From the NCBI RefSeq assembly GCF_016888165.1, contig NZ_JACSWC010000434.1:1-32043 (forward strand): a stretch of DNA of 32,043 nucleotides. The letters are read 5' to 3'. This stretch comes from Halomicronema sp. CCY15110. Its GTDB lineage: Bacteria > Cyanobacteriota > Cyanobacteriia > Phormidesmidales > Phormidesmidaceae. Under the pieces are notes generated by a model. It ran no database searches, was not told where the DNA came from, and was given only the letters and a program-made list of their open reading frames with translations. The first letter of the stretch is position 1. Every line of letters begins with the position of its first letter. Position numbers and translations under genes: made by a program. Shown piece by piece: positions 18,771 to 27,183 of this stretch.

Positions 18771-19478
18771 ATGCGATCGCAATTTTGGCGCTTATTCATC
18801 AATTCGAATCGGGCGATATTGCCTGTAGGACGGGCGATCGCGGTTTTGTGCCTGGTGAGTTTAGCGGCCTGTCGCACGGCCCCCCCGGAAGCAACGACTC
18901 CACCATCGACCGATCCCGCAACCGCTTTGCCAGAGGTGCCACCCCCACCGCCTGACACGGCCTTTCTCGCCTTGATGACCCCAGAGCAAACGGCCCAAAT
19001 TCGCGCTTTGGGGCTACCGCTGGTGCTGCCGACGGCGATTCCCGCCGGGTTTGGGGTCGTGCAAATTCTCACCCAACCGGACGATCGCTTTGGGGGGTAT
19101 CAGATTTTGTATCGGGATGGCGGCGATCGCTGCTTCCTGATTGAGTACACCACCGGTGGCATCGGCGGCACCCCAACGACTGAAAATCGGTTGCCTCTGA
19201 CGCCGCCAATTCTCGGAGACGGGGCCGCTGAGTACGGCCTAAACTATGGGCTTTACACTGACCCAGCGTTGCGCGAGCAGTTTCCCGACCCATCGTTGAT
19301 CAGTGACTGGCTGCCTGTGCCAGGCGGTTTTGTGCGGTTGGCCGGAGCCGCGCTGATCAACACTGCCCTGAATCCTGAGGTGCCTTGTACCAATCTCACC
19401 ACGGCAGAGGCGATCGCCGTCATTAATTCTCTGGCGGTAATTTCGGAAGATATTCAAGGGGATGGAGTGCCCGAGTAA
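18771..19478 (+). CDS. Putative lipoprotein of unknown function
   Basis: 235 residues. A positively charged N-terminus and a hydrophobic stretch lead to the lipobox LAAC with Cys34, followed by a Pro/Thr-rich linker (about 35-63). The folded part (65-228) contains LPTAIPAGF, a GGYQILYRDGGDRCFLIEYT segment and three cysteines besides the lipid-bearing one. GAGG lies 5 bases before the ATG. I do not recognise a named family; it resembles cyanobacterial envelope lipoproteins with one small beta domain. The gene follows the guanylyltransferase on the same strand after 154 bases with a hairpin between, so it is probably a separate unit. Confidence 0.8.
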   Translation: MRSQFWRLFINSNRAILPVGRAIAVLCLVSLAACRTAPPEATTPPSTDPATALPEVPPPPPDTAFLALMTPEQTAQIRALGLPLVLPTAIPAGFGVVQILTQPDDRFGGYQILYRDGGDRCFLIEYTTGGIGGTPTTENRLPLTPPILGDGAAEYGLNYGLYTDPALREQFPDPSLISDWLPVPGGFVRLAGAALINTALNPEVPCTNLTTAEAIAVINSLAVISEDIQGDGVPE

Positions 19479-19521
19479 CGGCACAGTGAAGGACCGCGGC
19501 ATCAGAGGAGTGTCGTGATGC

Positions 19522-19595
19522 TGCCCCGGAAAACTGAGGGTTTCAGGGAACGATTTCGGTAATTTCCGTCGTTAGGAAATTCGTTGTTCGGGGCA
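19522..19595. other. Nested inverted repeats, possible structured RNA or terminator
   Basis: An outer stem TGCCCCG (19522-19528) with CGGGGCA (19589-19595) encloses an inner hairpin AATTTCC (19561-19567) with GGAAATT (19575-19581). It lies between two plus-strand genes. It may end the lipoprotein transcript or form part of the leader of the next gene. Confidence 0.35.
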
Positions 19596-19683
19596 AGTTA
19601 ACTATACGGAGTCACGTCGATTACCCCAGCGGTTCTAACGCCTTCGATTTTAATCATCCCATCTCCCCAACCAATAATAAGCC

Positions 19684-20307
19684 GTGCTATCTTCCGCCAC
19701 CTTGAAATCCCAACTCACTCAGTCCGAACTGTCCTTACAGCCCGTCAAGTTACTGTCTCAACGCGACGATTACACCACTTGCCATGTCTTCATTCCCGAG
19801 GCCGGCGTCCCAGCCGGTGGGCACCGCTCTCCGGCGATCGTGCTTGATGGTGGCTTTTACAGCTTCTTCCGCTCCGCCACTGATCCAGTCAAGGTTTTTA
19901 GCCTCTTGCAAAAGCTCTCGGCCAATGGCGAACTCGCGGTCATGACACCCACCCCCAAGGGCTATGCTATCTGGGTCGCTGAACCTGATGCCCAATTGGT
20001 TGCCCCCCAAGGCCAACCACCGAGAACGTTGCCACCGTCGTTTGGGCCAGCGAATTGTTGGATTATTAACGATCGCCAACCGGGCTATCGCACTTGCACC
20101 CTCAGGGTGCCCGACCTGCCCGATACCGTCCCTGGGCTAGCTGAGGGCCAAAAGCTATTTAGTCTCTATCGGCGTGAAACTGAGGCGGAAACGGCGCTGA
20201 AGTTAGGCTCACGGCTCTCTCAGCGCGGTGATGAAATTGTGATTGTGGCAGCTCAGCAGGAGTATGCCATCTGCATTTATGAACCTGGCGCGACGATTGC
20301 TGAGTAG
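19684..20307 (+). CDS. Unknown protein built of two repeats
   Basis: 207 residues starting at a GTG; no ATG is available before the conserved part and no strong ribosome site is visible. The protein is an internal duplication. Residues 30-103 and 135-203 align along their length: YTTCHVFIP with YRTCTLRVP, FYSFFR with LFSLYRR, LLQKLSANGE with LGSRLSQRGD, and GYAIWVAEPDA with EYAICIYEPGA. Each unit has the pattern strand, strand, helix, strand. There is no signal peptide or membrane segment, so it is probably cytosolic. I do not know the family. It ends convergent with the carboxysome gene pair, separated by a strong hairpin. Confidence 0.78.
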   Translation: MLSSATLKSQLTQSELSLQPVKLLSQRDDYTTCHVFIPEAGVPAGGHRSPAIVLDGGFYSFFRSATDPVKVFSLLQKLSANGELAVMTPTPKGYAIWVAEPDAQLVAPQGQPPRTLPPSFGPANCWIINDRQPGYRTCTLRVPDLPDTVPGLAEGQKLFSLYRRETEAETALKLGSRLSQRGDEIVIVAAQQEYAICIYEPGATIAE

Positions 20308-20380
20308 GTGAGCGCGAATTCATGCCTTCCATTGGCTAACGGAGGCGGGTGGGCGATCGCTGATTCGGCATGACAATAAA

Positions 20381-20418
20381 CAACCCCCCTGGTTGCCGAT
20401 CGGCAGCCAGGGGGGTTG
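20381..20418. terminator. Strong bidirectional hairpin
   Basis: 18-base arms, CAACCCCCCTGGTTGCCG (20381-20398) and CGGCAGCCAGGGGGGTTG (20401-20418), pair with a single T-G wobble. It lies between the convergent two-repeat gene and ccmK4, followed by GTTTTG on the plus strand. Confidence 0.8.
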
Positions 20419-20481
20419 AGGTTTTGACCCTACGAGTTGAGATCGCCAGTCGGGAATGCCTACTAGCGCCCATGCGTGGGA

Positions 20482-20823
20482 CTAGCTGCGGCCTGGCAAC
20501 ACGGGTTGCTCAACCGCTTGCCGGAAGGCTTCCACATCTTCCCCAAAAGCGATCGGTAAAACGGCAACGACGTTTTCGTGGGGACGGGGAATAATCACCC
20601 AAGTTTCGAGTACGCCACCAGGAGAATTTTCGGCCGCCGCGACGCCTGCTTCCATAGCGGCTTTGACCTCAGAAATATCACCACGAATATTGATGCAAAA
20701 CCGAGCACTACCCGCTCGAATATAGTTCACCAAGGTTACCCGCCCTGCTTTGACCATCGCATCTGCCGCCGCCAAAACAGGCGGAAAGCCTTTTGTCTCA
20801 AGGGAGCCAACTGCCTGAGGCAT
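20482..20823 (-). CDS. ccmK4: Carboxysome shell hexamer protein CcmK4
   Basis: 113 residues, one BMC domain (Pfam BMC, about residues 4-88). It forms a hexamer facet tile of the beta-carboxysome shell. The sequence MPQAVGSLETKGFPPVLAAADAMVKAGRVTLVNYIRAGSARF matches the CcmK4 branch, and the pore loop with RAGSARF resembles Synechocystis CcmK4. The C-terminus has the CcmK4-type WVIIPRPHENVVAVLPI. A good ribosome site, AGGAGAAAGG, precedes the ATG. It is the second gene of the ccmK3-ccmK4 satellite pair, 135 bases after ccmK3; the main ccm operon is not in the window. Confidence 0.93.
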   Translation of the reverse strand: MPQAVGSLETKGFPPVLAAADAMVKAGRVTLVNYIRAGSARFCINIRGDISEVKAAMEAGVAAAENSPGGVLETWVIIPRPHENVVAVLPIAFGEDVEAFRQAVEQPVLPGRS

Positions 20824-20958
20824 TGCCTTTCTCCTAAAAAAAATAAGCCTGTACGTAAAAAACTATTGTACGAGTCTTGTGAACTCTAGCGCGATCGCGA
20901 GGGAGGCTTTTTCCCACACTGATACATTCTTTACCTTTATCAAGGTTCAGTTACGGAA

Positions 20959-21303
20959 TTAGAATCCGGGAAAACGATTCCCTCGGATCTCTTCAATCCA
21001 AAACTCTTCAGACGCTTCGGTGAAGTCAATGGGCAGGACCGCCTCCAAATTTTCGGGCGGGTTGGGCACGATGTAGTGCGTGGTTACACACCCCTCATTG
21101 GGTAAATCGCTACCGGCGATCAGCCCCGCTTCCACCGCACGATTCACTTCGGACACGGGGCCGCGAATGCAGACAAATTGACGTCCACTATCGGCCTGTT
21201 CATACTTCACAATGGTGACTCGACCAGCCTTGACCATGGCATCGGCCACTGCCAGCATGGCTGGAAATCCGTACGTTTCGATCACACCAACAGCAAACGG
21301 CAT
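20959..21303 (-). CDS. ccmK3: Carboxysome shell protein CcmK3
   Basis: 114 residues from the ATG at 21303, chosen because AGAGGT lies just upstream and the BMC domain starts directly with MPFAVGVIETYGFPAMLAVADAMVKAGRVTIV; the frame is open further to 21390. The CcmK3 branch is shown by CIRGPVSEVNRAVEAG and HYIVPNPPENLEAVLPIDF. In other species CcmK3 does not form homohexamers but mixes with CcmK4, giving heterohexamers that may tune shell permeability; that is family knowledge. Here the pair keeps the order ccmK3 then ccmK4. Confidence 0.92.
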   Translation of the reverse strand: MPFAVGVIETYGFPAMLAVADAMVKAGRVTIVKYEQADSGRQFVCIRGPVSEVNRAVEAGLIAGSDLPNEGCVTTHYIVPNPPENLEAVLPIDFTEASEEFWIEEIRGNRFPGF

Positions 21304-21386
21304 AGACCTCTTTGTCCACCCAAAACGCTCGTTAAGCCAATTGTCTCTAGTAAGGACTAAAAGACTAGAAGACTTTAGCCTTAGAA

Positions 21387-21971
21387 TCATACCTTGATTG
21401 AGCTGGGCTCGGCGATCGCGGCAATGATTCGTTCACATCCCGAGTCAGGGCGAGCCCAGTCGTAATGACACACTTTGGGATCGCCCCAGCACAAGCGCAG
21501 ATAGAGTTCGGTGCGGGTGGCGTCAATTTCGGCCCACTCGGCCTCGGCGATCCACCGTTCGATGGTATTCAGCTCTAGAGGCAACGGCGGTGCGCCCGAT
21601 CGCCAGAGCCGAAGATTCGCGATTGAATTATGCCAGAACTCAATGACCCCACCCTTCGCCGCTTGCAAGGTCTGTTTATCGGATGGGGTGGCGATCAGTT
21701 GGGGGTGCAGTTCGGGCAGTTGGTGCGATCGCCCCTGAAAGCGGCAGGTATGCCAGACCAGGCCCGAGACGTTGTGCTCGCGCTGGTAGTGGTGAATCTG
21801 GTCGCGAAAATCTTGAACCGCAAAGACTTTACTGAGCTTTGCCGTGCCAATTGCTTTAGCCACCACTGGATTCAGCCGCTCTTCAGAAGACAAGACCACG
21901 CGTTCGCCGCGCCAAGCCGCCCGTAGTTCCTGATCGAGAAAGTCGAGAAGTTCCGCAGTGGTGTAGACCAT
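21387..21971 (-). CDS. Unknown cytosolic protein upstream of ccmK3
   Basis: About 194 residues from the ATG at 21971; a GTG at 21977 is also in frame. GAGG lies about 10 bases before the ATG and only 4 before the GTG, which favours the ATG. It has no signal peptide or membrane segment. Features are an N-terminal helix (TTAELLDFLDQELRAAWRGERV), a middle FRDQIHHYQREHNVSGLVWHTCRFQG segment and a C-terminal YLRLCWGDPKVCHYDWARP. I do not recognise the family; it looks like a conserved cyanobacterial protein. It sits between the nucleoside hydrolase gene (22 bases) and ccmK3 (83 bases), all on the same strand. Confidence 0.75.
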   Translation of the reverse strand: MVYTTAELLDFLDQELRAAWRGERVVLSSEERLNPVVAKAIGTAKLSKVFAVQDFRDQIHHYQREHNVSGLVWHTCRFQGRSHQLPELHPQLIATPSDKQTLQAAKGGVIEFWHNSIANLRLWRSGAPPLPLELNTIERWIAEAEWAEIDATRTELYLRLCWGDPKVCHYDWARPDSGCERIIAAIAEPSSIKV

Positions 21972-21999
21972 GGGCACAGAGCCTCAAGTTTTTTCAATC

Positions 22000-22959
22000 T
22001 TACTCAATCCCGTTTTGATTAGGCAGGGGCGCGGCGGAATTGGCCAGCCGCTGTGTCAGCAATTCATAAATGCCCGCTGCCGCGACGGTATCCACAATGT
22101 CCACCCAGCGCTCCTCCCCAGGACTCTGGCTCACCACCGTTTGGCCCAGGGTGAGCGGACTGCTGAGTTCGACTTGCACTTGCCCGCGATAGGTTGTGAA
22201 TAAGTCAGGACGCAGTAGATACGCGATGACGCAAGGGTCATGCAAGGGCGCACCAACCGTGCCCAGACGTTGCTCATCCACTTTGCCGTAGTGACCGAGC
22301 ACAGCGGCGGCGACCTCGCTAACGGCGTTGCCTAACCCTTGAATTGCTGCTAACCGCGCGGGCGTCGTGAGCACCTGATGGGTAATATCCAGACTAATGA
22401 AGGTGATGGGAATGCCAGAGTCGAAGACGACTTGGGCCGCGTGGGGATCCACATAGATGTTGAACTCAGCGACGGGGGTGATGTTGCCGTGGGTAATGCC
22501 ACCGCCCATCATGACGATGCGATCGATGCCCTCAGCAATTTCTGGCTTTTGGATGAGTGCCACGGCAATGTTGGTGAGCGGCCCCAGGGTCGCCAAGGTG
22601 ACCGGTGCTGGTGTGGTGCTGAGCGTGTCGATTAAGTAGGTGACCGCGTGGGTCGTTTGTAGCGGCAGCGTGGGGTCGGGCAGCGTGGCTCCTTCCAGTC
22701 CCGTTTTGCCGTGAATGTCTTCGGCGGTGATCAGCGATCGCACTAGGGGACGCGGACATCCCGCATAAATGGGTATCTCTGGGCAGCCCAGCAGTTCGCA
22801 AATCTGGCGGGCGTTGCGCTGGGTGAGCGCGAGGGGCACATTGCCCGCCACGACGGTGATAGCTTGGACGGCGAGTTCGGGCGATCGCAGCGCCAGCATC
22901 AGCGCAATGGCATCATCCACCCCGGGATCACAGTCAATGATGATGGGTTTTATCGCCAT
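22000..22959 (-). CDS. Nucleoside hydrolase (IUNH family)
   Basis: 319 residues from the ATG at 22959, which follows GAGGTGAGG; the in-frame codon at 22983 lacks this. The enzyme splits the N-glycosidic bond of ribonucleosides to base and ribose for salvage. The hallmark calcium-binding motif DCDPGVDDA is at residues 10-18. Further IUNH segments are VVAGNVPLALTQRNA, a VTLATLGPLTNIAVAL strand-helix, IVMMGGGITHGNITPVAEFNIYVDPHAA and, near the end, HDPCVIAYLL. Whether it prefers purine or pyrimidine nucleosides cannot be decided by eye. It may be the first gene of a minus-strand unit that runs into the ccmK pair. Confidence 0.92.
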   Translation of the reverse strand: MAIKPIIIDCDPGVDDAIALMLALRSPELAVQAITVVAGNVPLALTQRNARQICELLGCPEIPIYAGCPRPLVRSLITAEDIHGKTGLEGATLPDPTLPLQTTHAVTYLIDTLSTTPAPVTLATLGPLTNIAVALIQKPEIAEGIDRIVMMGGGITHGNITPVAEFNIYVDPHAAQVVFDSGIPITFISLDITHQVLTTPARLAAIQGLGNAVSEVAAAVLGHYGKVDEQRLGTVGAPLHDPCVIAYLLRPDLFTTYRGQVQVELSSPLTLGQTVVSQSPGEERWVDIVDTVAAAGIYELLTQRLANSAAPLPNQNGIE

Positions 22960-23047
22960 TAACCTCACCTCAAGAAAGGACAATCCTGCGCTAGCGTGAT
23001 AGATGGAGCTAGCGCCAGCATAGCGGCTTTTCAGGAAGGATGAGGGA

Positions 23048-24067
23048 ATGAATCACGGCCAGACCAGTCGAGCGATCGCGAGTTTGTTGACCCTGGGGTT
23101 GCTGACGAGTTGTGCGGGCAGTTCCTTGGGGGATAATGTGCAGCAATCTTTGGAGGCTGACCCGCAATTAGAGGAGTCCGCCCCCTTTGGTGGTGATGGT
23201 ACAGAGGGGAGTGCTGAGGGATCAGAGACTGCGGGAGAATCGGAAGCCGCCGCCGATGCCCCGGCTGCTAGCGATGCGACCGATTCCCGTAACCGCCGCA
23301 ATCGCGAGCTCGTGCCCCCTGATTACAGGCCTTCGGTCACTGATCGCAATTCAGACTCTGCAGCGGCCCCGCCACGATCGGAAGCCTTGGCTTCGCTGGA
23401 GGGAGTACCCGCCGATTTACAATCGTACATTCGCGATTTGCAAGCACTGGAAGACGTGGAGTTAGCGATCGCCTCCTCGCAAAACTCGCGTCAATCCAGC
23501 AGCGCAAACGAATCGCCCTTTACCCAAACCATCACCCGGCGAGAGTACGCCCGCTGGCTGTTGGCGAGCTACAACGCAATTTATGCTGACGAACCCGGCG
23601 AGCGCCTGCGCCTCGGTAATCCCAGCGATGAACCGGCTTTTCAAGATATCTCGCCTAGCGATCCTGACTTTGCAACGATTCAAGGGCTGGCAGAAGCTGG
23701 CATCATTCCTAGCGAGTTTACTGGGAACAGCACTGACGTGAACTTCCGTCCGGATGCGCCGCTGACTCGGGCTGACCTGATTTTGTGGAAGGTGCCCCTC
23801 GATACCCGCGCGGCGTTGCCGACGACGACTCCAGATGCGGTCAAAACCGCCTGGGGTTTCCAAGATGCGGAGAGGATTGAAGCGTTAGCATTGCGGGCGA
23901 TCGCGGCGGATTTTCAACTCGGCGACTTTGCGAATTTCAGCCGGGCGTTTGGCTACACCACGCTGTTTCGCCCGGACAAGACCGTGAGCCGAGCCGAGGC
24001 GGCAGCAGTTTTGTGGCGCTTTGGCTCCCAAACCGAAGGCGTAACCGCGGCTGATGTTCAAAAGTAG
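23048..24067 (+). CDS. SLH-domain lipoprotein
   Basis: 339 residues. A signal peptide ends in the lipobox LLTSC (Cys22). An acidic, Ala/Ser/Glu-rich linker (about 23-105) is followed by a helical part and then SLH-like repeats: RREYARWLLASYNAIY (about 158-173), PAFQDISPSDPDFATIQGLAEAGIIPSEF through FRPDAPLTRADLILWK, and a last FRPDKTVSRAEAAAVLWRFG. SLH domains bind secondary cell-wall polymer on peptidoglycan, so this lipoprotein probably links a membrane to the wall. AGGATGAGGG precedes the ATG. It is divergent from the nucleoside hydrolase gene. Confidence 0.87.
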   Translation: MNHGQTSRAIASLLTLGLLTSCAGSSLGDNVQQSLEADPQLEESAPFGGDGTEGSAEGSETAGESEAAADAPAASDATDSRNRRNRELVPPDYRPSVTDRNSDSAAAPPRSEALASLEGVPADLQSYIRDLQALEDVELAIASSQNSRQSSSANESPFTQTITRREYARWLLASYNAIYADEPGERLRLGNPSDEPAFQDISPSDPDFATIQGLAEAGIIPSEFTGNSTDVNFRPDAPLTRADLILWKVPLDTRAALPTTTPDAVKTAWGFQDAERIEALALRAIAADFQLGDFANFSRAFGYTTLFRPDKTVSRAEAAAVLWRFGSQTEGVTAADVQK

Positions 24068-24093
24068 TCAGCCTGTAACGGTTGCCGAAAGCG

Positions 24094-24111
24094 GCTGGGT
24101 GTGAGCCCAGC
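24094..24111. terminator. Short hairpin between convergent genes
   Basis: GCTGGG (24094-24099) and CCCAGC (24106-24111) with a 6-base loop, between two gene ends only 47 bases apart. It is short and lacks a T run. Confidence 0.4.
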
Positions 24112-24114
24112 AAG

Positions 24115-24741
24115 TTACAAAACAATCGGCTGCCCTTGCTCGGTAAAGGTCACTGCATCGATGCTAAGTGCGGAATTTTGTAACAGGGTTTCTCTCACGC
24201 TGCCAAATAACACCCTCTGTTCGCAGATAGAGAGTGAGATGAACGACCTCGTTGCATTTGGCTGACGGCGGAAATCAATATTGACGGTATTGCCGTTGTC
24301 CCCAGGCACAATCCGGTAACCTGCGAGTTCAAAATCCAGCAGGTTGGCCGTTTGAGTCGTCAATAAAGCGTGGACAATTTGCGGAATGGCCTGGTCTGGG
24401 GCGATCGCTTTGCTTTCGGCTGTGTAGTCATCACAGGTCGCGTTGGGGGTGTATAACGTCACGGTTAACAACTCTGCTGCGTCTCCCAATGGGGCCTTGG
24501 CCTGAGAGGCCGCGACGCCGAAGCTATGGGTGGTGCTCAAAAGGGTTGTCGGGACAGTCAAGGTTGTCGGCAGTTGAGCGAAGTGGCGTTTAATTGCCGT
24601 CGTATCGGTAGTTGGGGCTGCTTCGGTCAGGGAAGGGGGTGGGGCGATCGCCCCGGCGGTCAAAATGCCCACGCCTAATCCCAGCGCCAGCAAAAATCGC
24701 TGAGGCAGCTTAGCAAAGCGGTGTAAGCTTACTTTGGTCAT
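24115..24741 (-). CDS. Exported protein, possibly GerMN-like
   Basis: 208 residues. A signal peptide (basic start, hydrophobic LLALGLGVGILTAGAIA at about 17-33) is followed by a Thr-rich segment and a compact domain (about 85-208): LTVTLYTPNATCDDY, a helix with QAIPQIVHALLTT, VNIDFRRQPNATRSFISLSICEQRVLFGSVRETLLQ, and FTEQGQPI. The order of strand, helix, strand, long helix, strand and the final QGQP resemble the GerMN (spore germination/sporulation) domain found in many cyanobacterial exported proteins. The match is by eye and may be wrong. The two cysteines could form a disulfide. It is convergent with the SLH lipoprotein and divergent from pyrB. Confidence 0.7.
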   Translation of the reverse strand: MTKVSLHRFAKLPQRFLLALGLGVGILTAGAIAPPPSLTEAAPTTDTTAIKRHFAQLPTTLTVPTTLLSTTHSFGVAASQAKAPLGDAAELLTVTLYTPNATCDDYTAESKAIAPDQAIPQIVHALLTTQTANLLDFELAGYRIVPGDNGNTVNIDFRRQPNATRSFISLSICEQRVLFGSVRETLLQNSALSIDAVTFTEQGQPIVL

Positions 24742-24784
24742 GAATCTATGTGCTCCTGATTGACACTCTGCATGGGCTACTGCT

Positions 24785-25816
24785 GTGGCTGAAACCCGTT
24801 GGAATCACCGACATATTCTGTCGCTGTCACGGTTTACCCCAACCGACTATGCCACCGTGATTAATACTGCCGTCAGCTTTGGGGAGGTGCTGTCACGGCG
24901 GAACAAAAAGGTGCCCACTCTGCAAGGCAAGGTGGTGACCAATCTGTTTTTTGAGCCTTCGACCCGCACCCGTAGCAGTTTTGAGTTGGCGGCTAAACGA
25001 CTGTCGGCGGATGTGCTCAACTTTGCTCCCGGTAGTTCTTCCCTGACGAAGGGGGAAACCATTCTCGATACGGCCAAAACCTATCTGGCGATGGGGGCCG
25101 ACATTATGATCATTCGCCATGCGGCTACGGGCGTGCCCCACGCGATCGCCGCCGAACTGGATCGGCTGAACACCGGGGTGGGCGTGTTGAACGCCGGGGA
25201 TGGGCAGCATGAACATCCGTCACAGGCCCTGTTAGATCTTTTGACCCTCTGCACCGTCCTCAATCCGGAAAAACCCAGCATTGATTTGCTCAAGGGGAAG
25301 AAGATTGCGATCGTGGGTGACATTATTCACTCCCGCGTGGCGCGATCGAACCTGTGGAGCTTGGCCGCCTGTGGCGCAGCTGTTCATGTCGCGGGGCCAC
25401 CGACGTTATTGCCAGCGGATTTTGTGAAGGGATTTCAGCGATCGCCCATCGATCCGCCTGGTTTGCCGCGTCAACTCGTCCAGCACACGAGCCTGGATGC
25501 CGCGCTGGACGGGGCCGACTTTGTCATGACCCTGCGGTTGCAGCGCGAGCGCATGACCCAACACCTGCTGCCGAGTCTGCGGGAATATCATCGGCAGTTT
25601 GGCCTGTCGCACCAGCGCGTCCAGATCTGTGCGCCCGATGTGAAGATTCTGCATCCGGCCCCGGTGAATCGCGGCGTCGAAATCACCTCCGAATTGATGG
25701 ATGATCCGGAGCGCAGCCTGATTGGCCAGCAGGTCACCAGCGGTGTCGCCACGCGGATGGCCCTTCTATATCTCATTGGCACGGGCGGCCAGAGTGCCGC
25801 CGACATTGTCCAGTAA
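24785..25816 (+). CDS. pyrB: Aspartate carbamoyltransferase catalytic subunit
   Basis: 343 residues starting at a GTG; the next residues ([16 protein letters not shown]) match the family, so this start is preferred. It condenses carbamoyl phosphate and aspartate in pyrimidine synthesis. Signatures are [19 protein letters not shown] (carbamoyl-phosphate loop), [14 protein letters not shown], the [18 protein letters not shown] nucleotide-like strand and, near the end, [13 protein letters not shown]. It is about 30 residues longer than the E. coli chain but normal for cyanobacteria. No regulatory subunit gene pyrI is nearby. It occupies the place immediately before the ATP synthase genes, where atpD and atpC of an N-ATPase operon would be expected. 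Confidence 0.95.
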   Translation: MAETRWNHRHILSLSRFTPTDYATVINTAVSFGEVLSRRNKKVPTLQGKVVTNLFFEPSTRTRSSFELAAKRLSADVLNFAPGSSSLTKGETILDTAKTYLAMGADIMIIRHAATGVPHAIAAELDRLNTGVGVLNAGDGQHEHPSQALLDLLTLCTVLNPEKPSIDLLKGKKIAIVGDIIHSRVARSNLWSLAACGAAVHVAGPPTLLPADFVKGFQRSPIDPPGLPRQLVQHTSLDAALDGADFVMTLRLQRERMTQHLLPSLREYHRQFGLSHQRVQICAPDVKILHPAPVNRGVEITSELMDDPERSLIGQQVTSGVATRMALLYLIGTGGQSAADIVQ

Positions 25817-26127
25817 GGCATTGCAGAAAGGCCGCATGTCCAATGGCAGCGAGGGTCATGGGCCGCCTGTCCGCCTACCAGCCTGGGCGACTTCAGCGAT
25901 CGTCGCCGGTTGGTTGTAGGGCAGCCATCATCGATTAACAACGCATATTGACAACAGATTTCGCCCCGCTTTCAAGGGCGATGGAGCGGGTGACGTCGAG
26001 GGACTGAGCCTTAACCTTTTGCAACCCGAATTTTAAGTCTTCCGTCAGCCAGGGAAAATCTCGTTGATCGTTGCCTACCATCGAGACAGCAGCGATTTAT
26101 CGCATCAATCCTGTCAGGAGGTGGAAA
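25817..26127. other. Intergenic region before the N-ATPase genes
   Basis: 311 bases. I find no trace of atpD, atpC or atpQ in any frame. A minus-strand 48-codon frame (26081 down to 25935, starting MVGNDQRDFPWLTEDL) looks somewhat protein-like but has no ribosome site. A weak CCCGCT/AGCGGG stem lies at 25965-25990. The AtpR ribosome site AGGAGGT is at 26117-26123. Confidence 0.45.
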
Positions 26128-26421
26128 ATGTCGGCCAGTAGTTTAATCCTGGCATTTTGCGCAGGTGCCGGTTTGGGCGGCTTTTTCTTTGGCAGCCTGT
26201 GGTTCACGGTGCGGCAGTTGCCGACGACGGGCTGGCCGGTGCGGCTCGTGGTGGGCAGCTATTTTGGCCGCATGGCGATCGCGCTCCTGGGCTTTTACCT
26301 GATTATGCAGGGCGACTGGCAGCGAGCGATCGCGGGGCTGCTGGGATTTATCGCCGCTCGGGTGATCCTCATGCAGCGCTTACAACGGCAGCGATCGCCG
26401 TCTACTGACGCGATGGGATAA
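26128..26421 (+). CDS. atpR: N-ATPase subunit AtpR
   Basis: 97 residues from the ATG at 26128, which follows a near-perfect AGGAGGT. It is a small hydrophobic protein with about three membrane segments: SLILAFCAGAGLGGFFFGSLWF, then VRLVVGSYFGRMAIALLGFYLI and AIAGLLGFIAARVIL. The layout with a conserved Arg in each of the last two segments (SYFGRM and IAARV) fits AtpR, the extra subunit known only from N-type F-ATPases and thought to help assemble the c-ring or its ion sites. It ends 4 bases before atpB. In known N-ATPase operons atpQ lies directly upstream; here it does not. Confidence 0.85.
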   Translation: MSASSLILAFCAGAGLGGFFFGSLWFTVRQLPTTGWPVRLVVGSYFGRMAIALLGFYLIMQGDWQRAIAGLLGFIAARVILMQRLQRQRSPSTDAMG

Positions 26422-26425
26422 CGCG

Positions 26426-27139
26426 ATGGAAATCACCCCCGATCACATCATTTATTGGCAATCCGGCTTCTTTAAGCTCAACGCCACCCTCGTCTTTTCT
26501 TGGGTGACGATGCTGGTACTGGTCATGATCTCAGCGCTAGTGACGCGCCAGCTTTCGGTCGGGCCAGACCGCATGTCACGCTGGCAGCACGGGCTAGAAA
26601 TCATCGTCACGACGATTCGCGACCAGATCAGTGACGCTAGCCGTCAAGATGCCCGGCCCTTTTTGCCGTTCATCGGCACGCTGTTCTTGTTCATCGCGAC
26701 CGCCAACATCATCGAGATCATCCCCGGCATGATGTCGCCGGCGGCGTCCCTGTCTACCACCATCGCCCTCGCTCTGTGTGTGTTTGTCGCGGTGCCCCTA
26801 TTTGGCATTAAAAGTCAGGGCTGGGGCCACTATTTGCAGCATTACATCGAGCCGATGCCAGTCATGTTGCCGTTCAACATCATCAGCGAACTCTCGCGGA
26901 CGATCGCCCTGGCCATTCGCCTGTTTGGCAACGTGATGAGCACGAGTCTGCTAGTCGCGATTTTGCTGTCCATCGTGCCGCTGCTATTTCCCGTGGTCAT
27001 GGAGGCGTTTGGGCTGCTGGTGGGCGTGATTCAGGCATATGTATTCGCCATTTTGTCGATGGTGTATATCGCGTCGGGGATGCGGCTACAGCAGGCCAAA
27101 GTCGAGGATGAAGTGGAGGTCGATAATGGACAGGCATAA
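26426..27139 (+). CDS. atpB: N-ATPase subunit a
   Basis: 237 residues with five or six membrane helices. Subunit a forms the ion half-channels next to the c-ring. The essential Arg lies in SRTIALAIRLFGNVMS, followed by the Gln-containing last helix GVIQAYVFAILSMVYIASGM. The N-terminus (ITPDHIIYWQSGFFKLNATLVFSW) is the type found in N-ATPases, shorter than in the housekeeping cyanobacterial a subunit. Its start is only 4 bases after the atpR stop, so translation is probably coupled. Confidence 0.92.
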   Translation: MEITPDHIIYWQSGFFKLNATLVFSWVTMLVLVMISALVTRQLSVGPDRMSRWQHGLEIIVTTIRDQISDASRQDARPFLPFIGTLFLFIATANIIEIIPGMMSPAASLSTTIALALCVFVAVPLFGIKSQGWGHYLQHYIEPMPVMLPFNIISELSRTIALAIRLFGNVMSTSLLVAILLSIVPLLFPVVMEAFGLLVGVIQAYVFAILSMVYIASGMRLQQAKVEDEVEVDNGQA

Positions 27140-27183
27140 AGCCCGACACCTGGCTAGCAGACAATTAACTTAGGAGTGAGTCA

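Noticed and set aside
25935-26081. 48-residue minus-strand frame before atpR
   Set aside because: No ribosome site, no recognised family, and not similar to AtpC or AtpQ.
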